A stretch of 64,000 nucleotides of DNA from Sphingomonas colocasiae (GCF_019880585.1 NZ_JAINVV010000001.1:595268-659267); one strand, 5' to 3'. Shown: positions 1-9,154, counted from the first letter of the stretch. Made by a program: numbers and translations. The notes: generated from the letters alone by a model not told the origin.

Positions 1-1
1 G

Positions 2-1555
2 ATCGAACCCTTCAAGCAATGGCTCAAGCGGCACTGGCCGCCGATCCGGTTGCGCGCGATCCTGTTCGGCGTGCTGCTGTTCGTCGCGGCGCTGCCTGGC
101 GTCGCAGCGGTCTTCCTGCGCGTCTATGAGAATACGCTGGTCCAGCAGACCGAAACCGAGTTGATCGCGCAGGCGGCGGCACTGGCCGGCGCGTATCGCG
201 CGGCATGGCCGGAACCGATCGCGCAGGAATCGCGCCCGCTCAGGATCGAGCGGCCGCGCGTCGATCTCAATGCGATGCCCATCCTGCCGGTGATGCACGG
301 CCCGATCGCCGCCGGCCGGTCGGATCCGCGCGCCGCGATCGCCGGGCGCCGGTTGAAGCCTGTCGTCGAGGATACCGTCCAGACCACGCTCGCATCGATC
401 CGCGTGCTCGACCGCCGCGGCGTCGTCGTGCTCGGGCGCACCGATCTGGGCCGCAGCTATGCGCAGGTTCCCGAGGTGAAGGCCGCGCTCGGCGGGCGAA
501 GCATGACGGTGCTCCGCCGGCGCGGTGGATATGAGGCGCGTTATGCGGCGGAGGCGCTCAGCCGCGCTTCGGCGATCCGCGTCCATTATGTGCGTCCGGT
601 GATCGCCAATGGCCAGGTGATCGGCGGGCTGATGCTGTCGCGCAGCCCGCGCGGGCTGTTCCTCGGCATTTATCAGGATCGCGGCAAGATCCTGTTCGGC
701 ATGTCGGCGATCTTCGTGACCTTGCTGTTCCTGGCCGGGCTGCTCTCGCGCGCGATCGCCCGGCCGATCGAGGCGCTGAGCCGCGCGACCGAGTCGGTGG
801 CGCGCGGCGCGATCGATGTCCCGGAAACGCCGGCGACCGCCGCGGTCGAGATCCGGACGCTCTACGAGAATTTCGCGCTGATGGCCGAGCGGATCGAAGC
901 ACGCTCGCGCTATCTGCGCGATTTCGCGGCGGCGGTGAGCCACGAGTTCAAGACCCCGATCGCGGGGCTGCGCGGTGCGCTCGAATTGCTCGGCGATCAT
1001 GGCGCGGAGATGACCGAGGCGGAACGGACGCGCTTCCTGTCGAACGCGATGGCCGATGCCGATCGGCTGTCGCACCTCGTTCAGCGGCTGCTCGATCTGG
1101 CGCGTGCGGACATGACGGTGATGCAGAACGACGCCGCCACCGAACTTGCCGGACCGGCACGGCGCGTGGCCGACGCGCATCGCGGCGACGGGGTGGCGAT
1201 CGAGATCGCGATTCCGGCGGATCTGCCGGCGGCGGCGGTTCCCGCGGAACTGATCGAGGCGGTGCTGGAAACCCTGGTCGAGAACAGCCGCCAGGCGGGG
1301 GCGGTGCGGATCGGGATTTCAGCGCGCATGGATGAGGGTGGGGTGTTGCTCTCGGTCACCGACAATGGCCGTGGCGTGCCGGCCGCCGATCATGAGCGTA
1401 TCTTCGAACCCTTCCATACCGGCCGCCGCTCCGAGGGAGGATCGGGGCTTGGCCTGGCGATCGCGCGTTCGTTGCTGGCGGCCAGCGGCGGCGGTATCCG
1501 CAGCGCGCGTGTGGAAAGAGGGGCCTTGATCGAGATCAGATTGAGGCGTGCATGA
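2..1555 (+). CDS. Sensor histidine kinase (5'-truncated by window edge)
   Basis: Inner-membrane sensor kinase of a two-component system. The reading frame is open to the first base of the window (I-E-P-F-K-Q-W before the first possible start, a TTG at position 50), so the true start and probably the partner response regulator lie upstream. Counting from that TTG: a membrane segment at residues 3-23, an extracytoplasmic sensor region of about 190 residues, a second membrane segment at 214-236 followed by HAMP, the HisKA motif SHEFKTP with phospho-acceptor His298, an N-box (LVENSRQAG), and G boxes DNGRGVP and GGSGLGLAIA. All catalytic boxes are intact. The ligand cannot be predicted. The gene runs convergently into the next gene and overlaps its 3' end by 20 bases. 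Confidence 0.9.
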   Translation: MEPFKQWLKRHWPPIRLRAILFGVLLFVAALPGVAAVFLRVYENTLVQQTETELIAQAAALAGAYRAAWPEPIAQESRPLRIERPRVDLNAMPILPVMHGPIAAGRSDPRAAIAGRRLKPVVEDTVQTTLASIRVLDRRGVVVLGRTDLGRSYAQVPEVKAALGGRSMTVLRRRGGYEARYAAEALSRASAIRVHYVRPVIANGQVIGGLMLSRSPRGLFLGIYQDRGKILFGMSAIFVTLLFLAGLLSRAIARPIEALSRATESVARGAIDVPETPATAAVEIRTLYENFALMAERIEARSRYLRDFAAAVSHEFKTPIAGLRGALELLGDHGAEMTEAERTRFLSNAMADADRLSHLVQRLLDLARADMTVMQNDAATELAGPARRVADAHRGDGVAIEIAIPADLPAAAVPAELIEAVLETLVENSRQAGAVRIGISARMDEGGVLLSVTDNGRGVPAADHERIFEPFHTGRRSEGGSGLGLAIARSLLAASGGGIRSARVERGALIEIRLRRA

Positions 1556-2234
1556 TATCCGCCCAGATCGGCAGGTGATCGGACGCCTTGCGCGCCGCGG
1601 CGCTCAGATGGACGCCGCTGTCGGCCACTTCCAGATGCGGTGAGACCATGATGCGATCGAGCATGGCGACCGGGCGGCGGGCATGGAAGCTCTTGCCGCA
1701 ATCGGCGAAGGCGAAATGCTTGCCGAAATCGCGCAGGCAGCCCGATTGGCGGCTCCATTCGTTGAGGTCCCCCATCATCACCGTCGGCATCGGTGCACAG
1801 GCCTCGAGATGATGGAGCAGGGCGTGCGCCTGGCGGCGGCGCCAGAGCCCGGAGAGATCGAGATGCATGCCGACGATGCGCATCGTCGCGCCGTTGAGCG
1901 CGATATCGGCGAGCACGGCGCCGCGCGGTTCGAGCGCGGGCAGGTGGATCACCTCGCGGCGGATGATCTTCGCGGATTTGCGCACGAGGATCGCGTTGCC
2001 GTGCCAGCCCAGGCTGTTCGCGCGCATGTCGAAGGGCACATGAATATAGTCGCTATGTTCGTCGAGCATGTGCAGCGGGATGACGCCGATGCGCGCACCG
2101 AAGCGCCGGTCCGCTTCCTGCAGCGCGATCACGTCGGCGCCGATCTCGTTGAGCACCTCCAGCGTCCGCTCGGGGCGCCGGCGGCGATCGGTGCCGATGG
2201 CCTTGCGGATATTGTAGCTCGCGACGCGCATCAT
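1536..2234 (-). CDS. Endonuclease/exonuclease/phosphatase family hydrolase
   Basis: EEP-fold metal-dependent phosphoesterase, 232 residues from the ATG chosen here (a second ATG follows directly). Signature segments are visible in order: YNIRKAIG near the N-terminus, LQEAD with the catalytic Glu, MGDLNEW (Asp/Asn pair) and the C-terminal SDHLPI with the catalytic His. A longer reading back to a TTG at 2300 would add 22 residues that do not fit the family, so it was rejected. The family includes DNA repair nucleases, sphingomyelinases and lipid phosphatases, and the substrate cannot be read from the sequence. There is no signal peptide, so the protein is probably cytoplasmic. The gene is divergent from radA. 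Confidence 0.85.
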   Translation of the reverse strand: MMRVASYNIRKAIGTDRRRRPERTLEVLNEIGADVIALQEADRRFGARIGVIPLHMLDEHSDYIHVPFDMRANSLGWHGNAILVRKSAKIIRREVIHLPALEPRGAVLADIALNGATMRIVGMHLDLSGLWRRRQAHALLHHLEACAPMPTVMMGDLNEWSRQSGCLRDFGKHFAFADCGKSFHARRPVAMLDRIMVSPHLEVADSGVHLSAAARKASDHLPIWADIMHASI

Positions 2235-2349
2235 GCGGACGCCATAGCCGGACTGAAGCAATGGGGGCAGGCGGAAAATCGTGCGACCATGGCGTAACAA
2301 CGCACAAAGGCGTCTGGCGTTCGACGATGGGAACAGTTAGGGAACATTC

Positions 2350-3729
2350 ATGGCAAAACCCCAGCGTCGATATGTCTGCCAGCTCTGCGGCTCGGTTTCC
2401 CCCAAATGGCAGGGCCAATGCGTCGATTGCGGCGAATGGAACACGCTGGTGGAGGAGGCGGCGGCTGTCGTCACGCCTTTTGCCGCCAAGCATAACCTGC
2501 AATCGGGCGGCCGTGCCGTCACGCTGGTCGGGCTCGATGCGGACATCGCGTTGCCGGAGCGGGCAGCGACCGGGATCAAGGAACTCGATCGCACCTTGGG
2601 CGGCGGCTTTGTCGAGGGGTCGGCGACGCTGATCGGCGGCGATCCGGGCATCGGCAAGTCGACGCTGCTGCTCCAGGCCGCGGCGCGGCTGGCCTGTGCG
2701 GGGATGAACGTCGCCTATGTCTCGGGCGAGGAGGCCGCCGATCAGGTGCGGTTGCGCGCACGCCGGCTTGGCCTCGGCAATGCGCCGGTGCAACTCGCGG
2801 CGGCGACCTCGGTGCGCGACATCCTGACCACCTTCGGCAGCGGCAAGCCGCCGGCGCTGCTGGTGATCGATTCGATCCAGACCATGCATAGCGACCTGAT
2901 CGAAGGGGCGCCGGGCACCGTCAGCCAGGTCCGCGCGTCCGCCCAGGAACTGATCCGCTTCGCCAAGGAACGCGGCACCGCGCTGGTGCTTGTCGGCCAT
3001 GTCACCAAGGATGGCGCGATCGCGGGGCCGCGCGTGCTGGAACATATGGTCGATACCGTGCTCAGCTTCGAAGGCGAGCGCAGTCATCAATATCGCATTC
3101 TGCGCGCGATCAAGAACCGCTTCGGCGGTACCGACGAGATCGGCGTCTTCTCGATGGCGGCGGAAGGGCTGGAGGAGATTTCGAACCCGTCCGCGCTGTT
3201 CCTCACCAATCGCGATGAGAGCGTGACGGGATCGACGGTGTTCCCCGCACTGGAAGGCACGCGCCCCGTGCTGGTCGAGATCCAGGCGCTCACCGTGCGG
3301 CTGGCGAGCGGCGCCACGCCGCGCCGTGCCGTGGTCGGCTGGGATTCGGGACGGCTGGCGATGGTGCTCGCGGTGCTGGAGGCGAGGTGCGGGCTCAGCT
3401 TTTCGACCTGCGAGGTCTATCTCAATATCGCCGGCGGCTATCGCCTGTCGGATCCGGCCGCCGACCTCGCGGTGGCGGCCGCCCTGGTTTCCGCGCTCAG
3501 CGAACGCCCGGTGCCGTCCGACGCGGTCGCCTTCGGGGAGATCGCGCTCTCCGGCGAGATCCGGCCGGTGGCGCATGGTGCCCTGCGCCTGAAGGAAGCG
3601 GGCAAGCTCGGTTTCGGGCGGGCGCTGGTGCCGTCTGCGGTCGGCGGCGAGAAGGGCGGACTGACATTGTCGGGTTTCCGTACGCTGCGCCAGTTCGTCG
3701 ATCACATGCTGGCGCGCGATCCCGGTTGA
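2350..3729 (+). CDS. radA: DNA repair protein RadA (Sms)
   Basis: RecA-like ATPase that promotes branch migration of recombination intermediates. 459 residues, normal for the family. An N-terminal four-cysteine zinc finger (C10xxC13, C24xxC27) is followed by a Walker A loop GGDPGIGKST at about 97-105, the RadA-specific KNRFG motif at 255-259, and a Lon-protease-like C-terminal domain (about 290-459) ending near LRQFVDHML. All diagnostic motifs are intact. The ATG at 2350 has a TAGGGA ribosome site eight bases upstream. cvpA follows in the same direction after 100 bases, an arrangement common in alphaproteobacteria. Confidence 0.97.
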   Translation: MAKPQRRYVCQLCGSVSPKWQGQCVDCGEWNTLVEEAAAVVTPFAAKHNLQSGGRAVTLVGLDADIALPERAATGIKELDRTLGGGFVEGSATLIGGDPGIGKSTLLLQAAARLACAGMNVAYVSGEEAADQVRLRARRLGLGNAPVQLAAATSVRDILTTFGSGKPPALLVIDSIQTMHSDLIEGAPGTVSQVRASAQELIRFAKERGTALVLVGHVTKDGAIAGPRVLEHMVDTVLSFEGERSHQYRILRAIKNRFGGTDEIGVFSMAAEGLEEISNPSALFLTNRDESVTGSTVFPALEGTRPVLVEIQALTVRLASGATPRRAVVGWDSGRLAMVLAVLEARCGLSFSTCEVYLNIAGGYRLSDPAADLAVAAALVSALSERPVPSDAVAFGEIALSGEIRPVAHGALRLKEAGKLGFGRALVPSAVGGEKGGLTLSGFRTLRQFVDHMLARDPG

Positions 3730-3829
3730 AGCATGGGGGGCGGCACCCCAATTGCAGAAACGGTGGAGATTTGATGGTCGCCGCGGAATGCCGATTCAAA
3801 TTTCCCTGAACTTCGTTTAGCTGGAACCC

Positions 3830-4381
3830 ATGGCTGCCTTCACCGCTCTCGACATCATCGTTCTCCTGCTGGTCGGCGGCGCCGCCGTGCTCGGTTTCCT
3901 GCGCGGCTTCACCACCGAAGTGCTCTCGCTGCTCGCCTGGATCGTCGCGGTTTTCGCGGTCAAGATGTTCCATGAGCCGACGACCCTGCTCGTCCGCGAC
4001 TGGGTGGGCACGGAAGGCGGCGCGATGGTGCTCGCCTTCGCGCTGGTGTTCGGCCTGACCTTCCTTGCCGGACGGCTGACCGCGCGCGCGGTCGGGCGGC
4101 GCACGCGGCAATCGGCGCTCGGCAGTTTCGATCGGGTTCTCGGGATCGGCTTCGGCGCGTTGAAGGGCCTGATCATTGCGACCGTCATCTATCTCGGCGT
4201 CAGCCTGGTCTATGACACGCTTTATGGCGGCCGCTCGCAGCGGCCCGAATGGATGGCCAAATCCTACACCTATCCGCTGCTTGACGCATCGAGCCGCGCG
4301 CTCGTCGACTTTGTCGAGGAACGTCAGGAGGATGGCGGCGCATCCGACAATGGCGCATCCGCGAGCAACGCATCGAAATGA
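3830..4381 (+). CDS. cvpA: CvpA family membrane protein
   Basis: Small inner-membrane protein of the CvpA/colicin V production family, 183 residues. It opens with A-L-D-I-I-V-L-L-L-V-G-G and continues with the typical FLRGF(T/S)xEVLSLLAWI block, giving about four membrane segments within the first 130 residues. The C-terminal tail is hydrophilic and low complexity (DNGASASNASK). The biochemical role is unsettled; in E. coli the protein is linked to colicin export and envelope stress. The stop codon overlaps the start of the IscU-like gene (ATGA), so the two are probably translationally coupled. A possible 11-codon ORF with its own GGAG lies at 3773-3808 and is not called. Confidence 0.88.
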   Translation: MAAFTALDIIVLLLVGGAAVLGFLRGFTTEVLSLLAWIVAVFAVKMFHEPTTLLVRDWVGTEGGAMVLAFALVFGLTFLAGRLTARAVGRRTRQSALGSFDRVLGIGFGALKGLIIATVIYLGVSLVYDTLYGGRSQRPEWMAKSYTYPLLDASSRALVDFVEERQEDGGASDNGASASNASK

Positions 4382-4806
4382 ACGCGCCGCTCTACAATAC
4401 CGCGATCCTGAAACTCGCCGCGACCATTCCGCATCATGCGCGCCTGCCGGCGCCGCAGGGGAGTTCGGAGAAGCGCTCGCCGGTTTGCGGCAGCCGCGTG
4501 ACGGTGGACGTGATGCTCGATGCCGACGGGCGCGTCGCGGCGCTCGGCCAGGAAGTGCGCGCTTGTGCGCTCGGCCAGGCGTCCGCGTCGCTGATGGGGG
4601 CGGGCGCGATCGGCAAGACCCGCGCCGAGCTTGAGGCCGCACGCGATGCGCTGGCGGATTTTCTGGCCGGCAAGCGTGAGAATCCTGGCGATTGGCCGGG
4701 GCTCGAGATCTTCCTGCCGGCGCGGCCGCATGCCGCGCGACATCCCTCGATCCGGCTGGCCTTCGAAGCGGTTGCGGAGGCTGCGGCGCGCGCCGTGGGC
4801 GCGTGA
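4378..4806 (+). CDS. IscU/NifU-N-like iron-sulfur scaffold protein, third Cys missing
   Basis: 142 residues with the IscU/SufU fold signature. Cys37 lies in SPVCGSR and Cys63 in RACALGQAS, matching the first two cluster ligands. The usual Cys-Gly-Asp is Cys-Gly-Ser here, and the third ligand expected in the RxxCxxLAxxAL segment is replaced: the protein reads RHPSIRLAFEA near residue 119. It may therefore bind a cluster only with outside help, bind zinc, or not be a scaffold. Such proteins are often annotated simply as iron-sulfur cluster assembly scaffold in sphingomonads. The gene overlaps cvpA (ATGA) and the antiporter gene (TGATG), so the three form one operon. Confidence 0.8.
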   Translation: MNAPLYNTAILKLAATIPHHARLPAPQGSSEKRSPVCGSRVTVDVMLDADGRVAALGQEVRACALGQASASLMGAGAIGKTRAELEAARDALADFLAGKRENPGDWPGLEIFLPARPHAARHPSIRLAFEAVAEAAARAVGA

Positions 4807-6575
4807 TGCACGAGGGCGGCGGCGTGCCGATGCTGCGCGACGGCGTGATCCTGCTCGGTTTCGCGATGGCGTTCGTGCTGCTGTTCCGCAAGCTGGGGCT
4901 GGGCGCGGTGCTCGGCTATCTTGTCGCCGGCGCACTGGTCGGCCCGCATCTGCTCGGATTGGTGGGCGACGCCGAACAGAAGCTGGGTATCGCCGAACTG
5001 GGCATCACCTTGCTGCTGTTCCTTGTCGGCCTGGAATTGTCGCCGACGCGGTTGTGGCAGATGCGCAACGATATTTTCGGGCTCGGCCTGCTTCAGGTCG
5101 CGCTGTGCGGCTTGGCGGTGGCGTTGCTCGTCTATGGCAGCACGCCCTTCACCCTGGCCGCGGCGCTGGCGCTGGGCCTGCCGCTCGGCCTGTCCTCCAC
5201 CGCGCAGGTGCTGCCGATGCTGCAATCGGCCGGGCGGTTGCGCACCCCATTCGGCGAGCGGGCCTTTTCGATCCTGTTGTTCCAGGATCTCTCGATCGTC
5301 CCATTGATCACCATCGTCGCGGCGCTGTCACGTAATCCGGCCGATGCGGCGGGGCCGCCGGGCTGGGTGCTGGGGCTCTATACCGTGCTTGCGGTGGTCG
5401 GACTGGTGCTTGCCGGGCGCTTCGTCCTGAATCCGTTGTTCCGGCTGATCGGCAATCTCGGTGAGCGCGAGATGTTCGTCTTTGCCGGATTGTTCACCGT
5501 CATTGCCAGCGCGGCGGTGATGGAGGCGCTCGGGCTCTCCACTGCGCTGGGGGCGTTCGTCGCGGGCGTGATGCTCGCCGAAAGCCCGTATCGCCACGAG
5601 CTGGAAGCGGATGTAGAACCGTTCCGCACCATATTGCTTGGCCTGTTCTTCCTCGCGGTCGGCATGATGCTCGATCTGACCGTGATCGCCGAACGGCCGG
5701 TGTTCGTGATCGCGATGGCGGCGGCGCTGATCGTGACCAAGACCGCGATCGTGATGGGACTGGGGTTGTTGTTCCGTATGGCGTGGCGCCAGGCGCTGGC
5801 GCTGGGCCTGTTGCTCAGCCAGGGCGGCGAATTCGGTTTCGTGCTGTTCGCACAGGCGCAGGATGCGATGCTGATCGAACCGCAGGCGGCCAGCCTGTTC
5901 GGTGCGGTGGTGACGATCTCGATGGCGACCACGCCGTTCCTGATGGCGTTCACCCGCCGTTTCCGCGCCGAACCGCGCGCGGGTGCCGCCAAGCTCGATG
6001 GGCCGGTCAGCGATGGCGCCTCGGCGATCATCGTCGGTTATGGTCGTTTCGGCCAGACGGTAGGGCAGATGCTGGTGGGGCAGGGCGTGCAGGTGACCTT
6101 GATCGATTCCGATCCGGAAACCATCGCGGTCGCCGGCGATTTCGGCATGAAGGTCTATTATGGCGACGGCACGCGCGTCGATCTGCTGCGGCGGGCTGGG
6201 GCGGAGGACGCGCAGGCGCTGATCTTCTGTCTGGACGGCGACCGGCTCGATGAAGCCTCGATCGGATTGATCGCCAAGGCGTTTCCCGATGCTTCCATCC
6301 TGCTGCGCGCTTACGACCGGCGCCATATGATGCGGATCGGAGCCGCGCCTGTTGCGGGTGCGGTACGCGACGTGTTCGAAAGCGCGATCTCGCTTGCACG
6401 CCAGTCGATGCGCGCGCTGGGCATCGACGAGGCGGAGATCGATCATACCGAGGCTGAATATCGCGCGCGCGATGAGGCCCGGCTGAAGGTGCAGAGCGAG
6501 ACCGGCGATATCCGTGCGGGCATGGATCGGATGTTCAGCCAGCGCAATGCGGGGCTCAAGGAGGATTGCGGATGA
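4806..6575 (+). CDS. CPA2-family K+/H+ antiporter with RCK domain (KefB/KefC-like)
   Basis: Monovalent cation:proton antiporter-2, 589 residues from the ATG that overlaps the previous stop (TGATG). A longer frame back to 4692 only runs through the preceding gene. About twelve membrane segments occupy residues 5-390, including FLVGLELSP and a GLSSTAQVLP segment typical of the Na+/H+ exchanger fold. A C-terminal TrkA-N/RCK nucleotide-binding domain follows, starting IIVGYGRFGQTVGQ with DSDPE at the end of the second strand. The expected role is K+ efflux or pH homeostasis under electrophile stress. It is not possible to say from sequence whether glutathione adducts gate it. The stop overlaps the region just before the DUF423 gene. 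Confidence 0.92.
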   Translation: MHEGGGVPMLRDGVILLGFAMAFVLLFRKLGLGAVLGYLVAGALVGPHLLGLVGDAEQKLGIAELGITLLLFLVGLELSPTRLWQMRNDIFGLGLLQVALCGLAVALLVYGSTPFTLAAALALGLPLGLSSTAQVLPMLQSAGRLRTPFGERAFSILLFQDLSIVPLITIVAALSRNPADAAGPPGWVLGLYTVLAVVGLVLAGRFVLNPLFRLIGNLGEREMFVFAGLFTVIASAAVMEALGLSTALGAFVAGVMLAESPYRHELEADVEPFRTILLGLFFLAVGMMLDLTVIAERPVFVIAMAAALIVTKTAIVMGLGLLFRMAWRQALALGLLLSQGGEFGFVLFAQAQDAMLIEPQAASLFGAVVTISMATTPFLMAFTRRFRAEPRAGAAKLDGPVSDGASAIIVGYGRFGQTVGQMLVGQGVQVTLIDSDPETIAVAGDFGMKVYYGDGTRVDLLRRAGAEDAQALIFCLDGDRLDEASIGLIAKAFPDASILLRAYDRRHMMRIGAAPVAGAVRDVFESAISLARQSMRALGIDEAEIDHTEAEYRARDEARLKVQSETGDIRAGMDRMFSQRNAGLKEDCG

Positions 6576-6904
6576 TTATCTTGCTGGCGGCGCTTTCGGG
6601 CGCGATCGCGGTCGCGGCCGGGGCATTCGGCGCGCATGGCGCCTCGTCCGCACAGGCTGCCGAATGGCTGAAGACCGGCGCCACCTATCAGATGATCCAT
6701 GCGGTTGCGGCATTGGCGATCGTTGACCGGCTGGGCGCGAAGCCGCCGGCCATATTGTTTCTGGCGGGCGGCGCGATCTTCGCTCTGACACTATACGCGA
6801 TGGCGATCGGCGCACCGCGCTGGCTGGGCGCGATCACGCCGATCGGTGGCACATTGCTGATCATCGGCTGGCTCTGGCTCGGCTGGACCGCGCTCAGGAC
6901 CTGA
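6572..6904 (+). CDS. DUF423 family membrane protein (YgdD-like)
   Basis: Small integral membrane protein, 110 residues with four membrane segments. It shows the DUF423 signature GAFGAHG near residue 20 and YQMIHAVA around residue 43. ATG 6572 is preferred over an upstream in-frame TTG because AAGGAGG lies seven bases in front of it. The function is unknown in all species; the family is widespread in proteobacteria. The gene starts inside the last codons of the antiporter gene and is likely its last operon partner. A 6-bp stem (GGCTTC-AGGC-GAAGCC) follows the stop directly. Confidence 0.88.
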   Translation: MIILLAALSGAIAVAAGAFGAHGASSAQAAEWLKTGATYQMIHAVAALAIVDRLGAKPPAILFLAGGAIFALTLYAMAIGAPRWLGAITPIGGTLLIIGWLWLGWTALRT

Positions 6905-6920
6905 GGCTTCAGGCGAAGCC
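6905..6920 (+). terminator. Hairpin directly after DUF423 gene
   Basis: A perfect 6-bp stem GGCTTC / GAAGCC with an AGGC loop starts on the base after the DUF423 stop codon. It has no U-run, so it is a weak terminator or an mRNA 3'-end stabiliser rather than a textbook intrinsic terminator. Confidence 0.4.
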
Positions 6921-6998
6921 GATTTGGTCGAAAGGATCTGACTATGAAATTGCGCAGTCCTTGCGCGCGGATAGGTTTCCCCGTCGAGGGAGACGAAG

Positions 6999-9065
6999 AT
7001 GCGCGGAGGACTGGCTGCCGGCTTGATCTGTTCGTTCGGGGCGCTGGGCGAAGTGCCGTTGCGTGCCCAGGAGGATCCGGAATCGCAGGCGCCTGTTCCA
7101 CTGGCGCGCGGCGGGAGCAGCGTGATTTCCTATCCGCCCGAATTCTTCGCGGAATATCAGCCGACCATGGCGCTGGAGATGATCACGCGCATTCCGGGCT
7201 TTACCTATGATCGTGGCGATACCAGCATTCGCGGATTGGCGGGGACGGGCGGGAATATCCTGATCGACGGGCAGCGCCCGTCGACCAAGGCTCAGAATCT
7301 CGACGATATCCTGCGGCGCATTCCGGTAGCGGGTGTGGAGCGGATCGAATTGATCCGCGGCGGCGCACCGGGGATCGATATGCGCGGCCAGACAATGGTG
7401 GCCAATATCATTCGCCGCGCGGGCGCGACGACATCGCTCGCCGCCGAATTCATGACCAAATTCTACACCAATGCGCTGCCGGCGCGGATCGCGCGCGTCG
7501 AAGGATCGCGCAAGGGGCGCAGGCTGTCGCTGGAGGGGGTGCTCCACTGGCGCGAGGACAGGGACCAGACGATCTCCGGAATCGGCCGCATTTCCCGTCG
7601 TGACGGCAATGGCCGGTTGAACGACTGGGGCCGTTTCGAAGCCGATTGGGATCGCTTCATTGTCGGCGGCAACGGCGCCGCCGAATATCGCGAGGGGCCG
7701 AATTTCATACGCTTCAGCCTGAACGGTGAACGTGATCGACAGGACAGACGGGACATGACCGAGTTGACCAATGCCGGCGGCTCGGAATTTCGCGAGACGG
7801 TGGCCGCGGATGTCGCGACCGACCGTGGTGTCGCCAGTATCGAATATGAACGTGAAGTCTCATCGCGGCTGACCTTGCGCGCGCTGGCGCTCGAAAGCCG
7901 CGAACGCGATCGGGTCCTGACCCGGTCGACGGGCACGGGGCCGGAGCAGATCTCCCGCGAGCGCTCGCTTGCCGGGGAGTCGATCCTGCGCGCATCGGGC
8001 ACCTTCGTGCCGTTGCCGACGCTGACGATCGACGGACGTATCGAGCGGACCTTCAATTCACTCGACGCCGAAAGCAGCCTGACGCGCGGGGGAGTCTCCG
8101 TGCCGCTGCCATCGGCGACGGTGCACGTCGAGGAGCGCCGCATCGATGCCGAGGGCGCTGCGCGCTGGCAGATCTGGAGCCGGCTCACCGCCGAAGCCGC
8201 AATCGGCTATGAGCGCTCGACGATCGGTGTGGACGGCGATGCGCGCCAGTCGCGTTCGCTGCAATTCCTGAAGCCCCGGCTGAACCTGACGATCGAACCG
8301 GCCATGGGCTGGGAAGTGCGGCTGCGCACCGAACGGATCGTCAGCCAGCTCGATTTCGACGATTTCGCGACCACTGCCGGCCTCGATACCGGCACGGTCA
8401 ATGCCGGCAATCCCGATCTGACGCCCGAACAGGCCTGGCTGTTCGAAGCCACGGTGGAGCGTCGCTTCTGGGACCGCGGAGCCATCACCCTGACCGCCAG
8501 CCATTCGGATCTGAGCGACGTGATCGACCTGATCCCGATCGAGGATCGTTTCGACGCGCCGGGCAATATCGGCAACGGTACGCGACAGGAGGCGAAGCTC
8601 GCGGTGAGCCTGCCGCTCGACCGGCTGGGTGCAACCGGCACGTTGATCCGGTTGAACGCGAACTGGCGGCGCTCGCGCGTCGCCGATCCGGTGACGGGAG
8701 AACGCCGGCGGATCTCGCTGCAACGTCCTTTTCAGGGGGATATCACGATCATCAAGGATCTGCCGCGGCTGAGATCGGTGATCACCGCCGATTTCTATAC
8801 GGGTTTCAGCGAGACCTCGTACCGGATCAACGAGATCCGCACGGTTGCCGCCAACAGCGATCCGCTCGCGAAGATCTATTGGGACTGGACGGTGAAGCCG
8901 GGACTGTCGTTACGCTTCATGTTCGAGAATATCGGCTTCCGTTCGCGTAGCCGGAAGCGTGAATTGTACGATGGCCCGCGCAGCAGCGGGCGGCTGGTCT
9001 CCGTCGAGCGGCGGAATGCGGTGATGGACCCGTTCTTCCTGGTGCGCCTGCGCAAGACGCTCTGA
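6999..9065 (+). CDS. TonB-dependent outer-membrane receptor (no STN domain)
   Basis: Outer-membrane receptor of 688 residues with a short signal peptide (cleavage likely after PLRAQ), a plug domain (about 40-150, with TSIRGLAG, ILIDGQRP and VERIELIRGG) and a 22-strand barrel. It ends in F/L-R-K-T-L rather than the usual terminal Phe. The start ATG at 6999 has GAGGGAG seven bases upstream. It has no N-terminal secretin/TonB signalling domain, so unlike the receptor at 10764 it should not itself talk to FecR. It lies just upstream of fecI-fecR and may import the same or a related ferric ligand, or be an unrelated neighbour. The substrate is not identifiable from sequence. Confidence 0.88.
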   Translation: MRGGLAAGLICSFGALGEVPLRAQEDPESQAPVPLARGGSSVISYPPEFFAEYQPTMALEMITRIPGFTYDRGDTSIRGLAGTGGNILIDGQRPSTKAQNLDDILRRIPVAGVERIELIRGGAPGIDMRGQTMVANIIRRAGATTSLAAEFMTKFYTNALPARIARVEGSRKGRRLSLEGVLHWREDRDQTISGIGRISRRDGNGRLNDWGRFEADWDRFIVGGNGAAEYREGPNFIRFSLNGERDRQDRRDMTELTNAGGSEFRETVAADVATDRGVASIEYEREVSSRLTLRALALESRERDRVLTRSTGTGPEQISRERSLAGESILRASGTFVPLPTLTIDGRIERTFNSLDAESSLTRGGVSVPLPSATVHVEERRIDAEGAARWQIWSRLTAEAAIGYERSTIGVDGDARQSRSLQFLKPRLNLTIEPAMGWEVRLRTERIVSQLDFDDFATTAGLDTGTVNAGNPDLTPEQAWLFEATVERRFWDRGAITLTASHSDLSDVIDLIPIEDRFDAPGNIGNGTRQEAKLAVSLPLDRLGATGTLIRLNANWRRSRVADPVTGERRRISLQRPFQGDITIIKDLPRLRSVITADFYTGFSETSYRINEIRTVAANSDPLAKIYWDWTVKPGLSLRFMFENIGFRSRSRKRELYDGPRSSGRLVSVERRNAVMDPFFLVRLRKTL

Positions 9066-9088
9066 TTTTCAGACATCGCACGATTTGC

Positions 9089-9117
9089 GTTACAACTCTC
9101 GCGCACTCGATTGTCCT
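9089..9117 (+). promoter_or_regulatory. ECF-type promoter candidate for fecI-fecR
   Basis: GTTACA (9089-9094), a 16-base spacer and TTGTC (9111-9115) recur with identical spacing in front of the fecA-type receptor (10686-10712). Such a shared pair is what an autoregulated ECF sigma factor would recognise. A transcript start near 9123 would leave the GTG at 9131 with almost no leader, which favours ATG 9155 as the fecI start. Confidence 0.5.
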
Positions 9118-9154
9118 GATCCTGTGATGCGTGCTGGGAGAGCCTTCAGGCCCT

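Noticed and set aside
2053..3705. 550-residue minus-strand frame over radA
   Set aside because: Antisense to RadA with its zinc finger and KNRFG on the other strand; no ribosome site or domain.
3773..3808. 11-codon ORF upstream of cvpA
   Set aside because: Has a GGAG before its ATG, but its length and composition do not fit a known leader peptide and nothing suggests regulation of cvpA.
6944..7210. 88-residue plus-strand ORF overlapping the start of the TonB receptor
   Set aside because: Although preceded by AAAGGA, it overlaps the receptor signal peptide and plug in another frame, and its composition is shadow-like.
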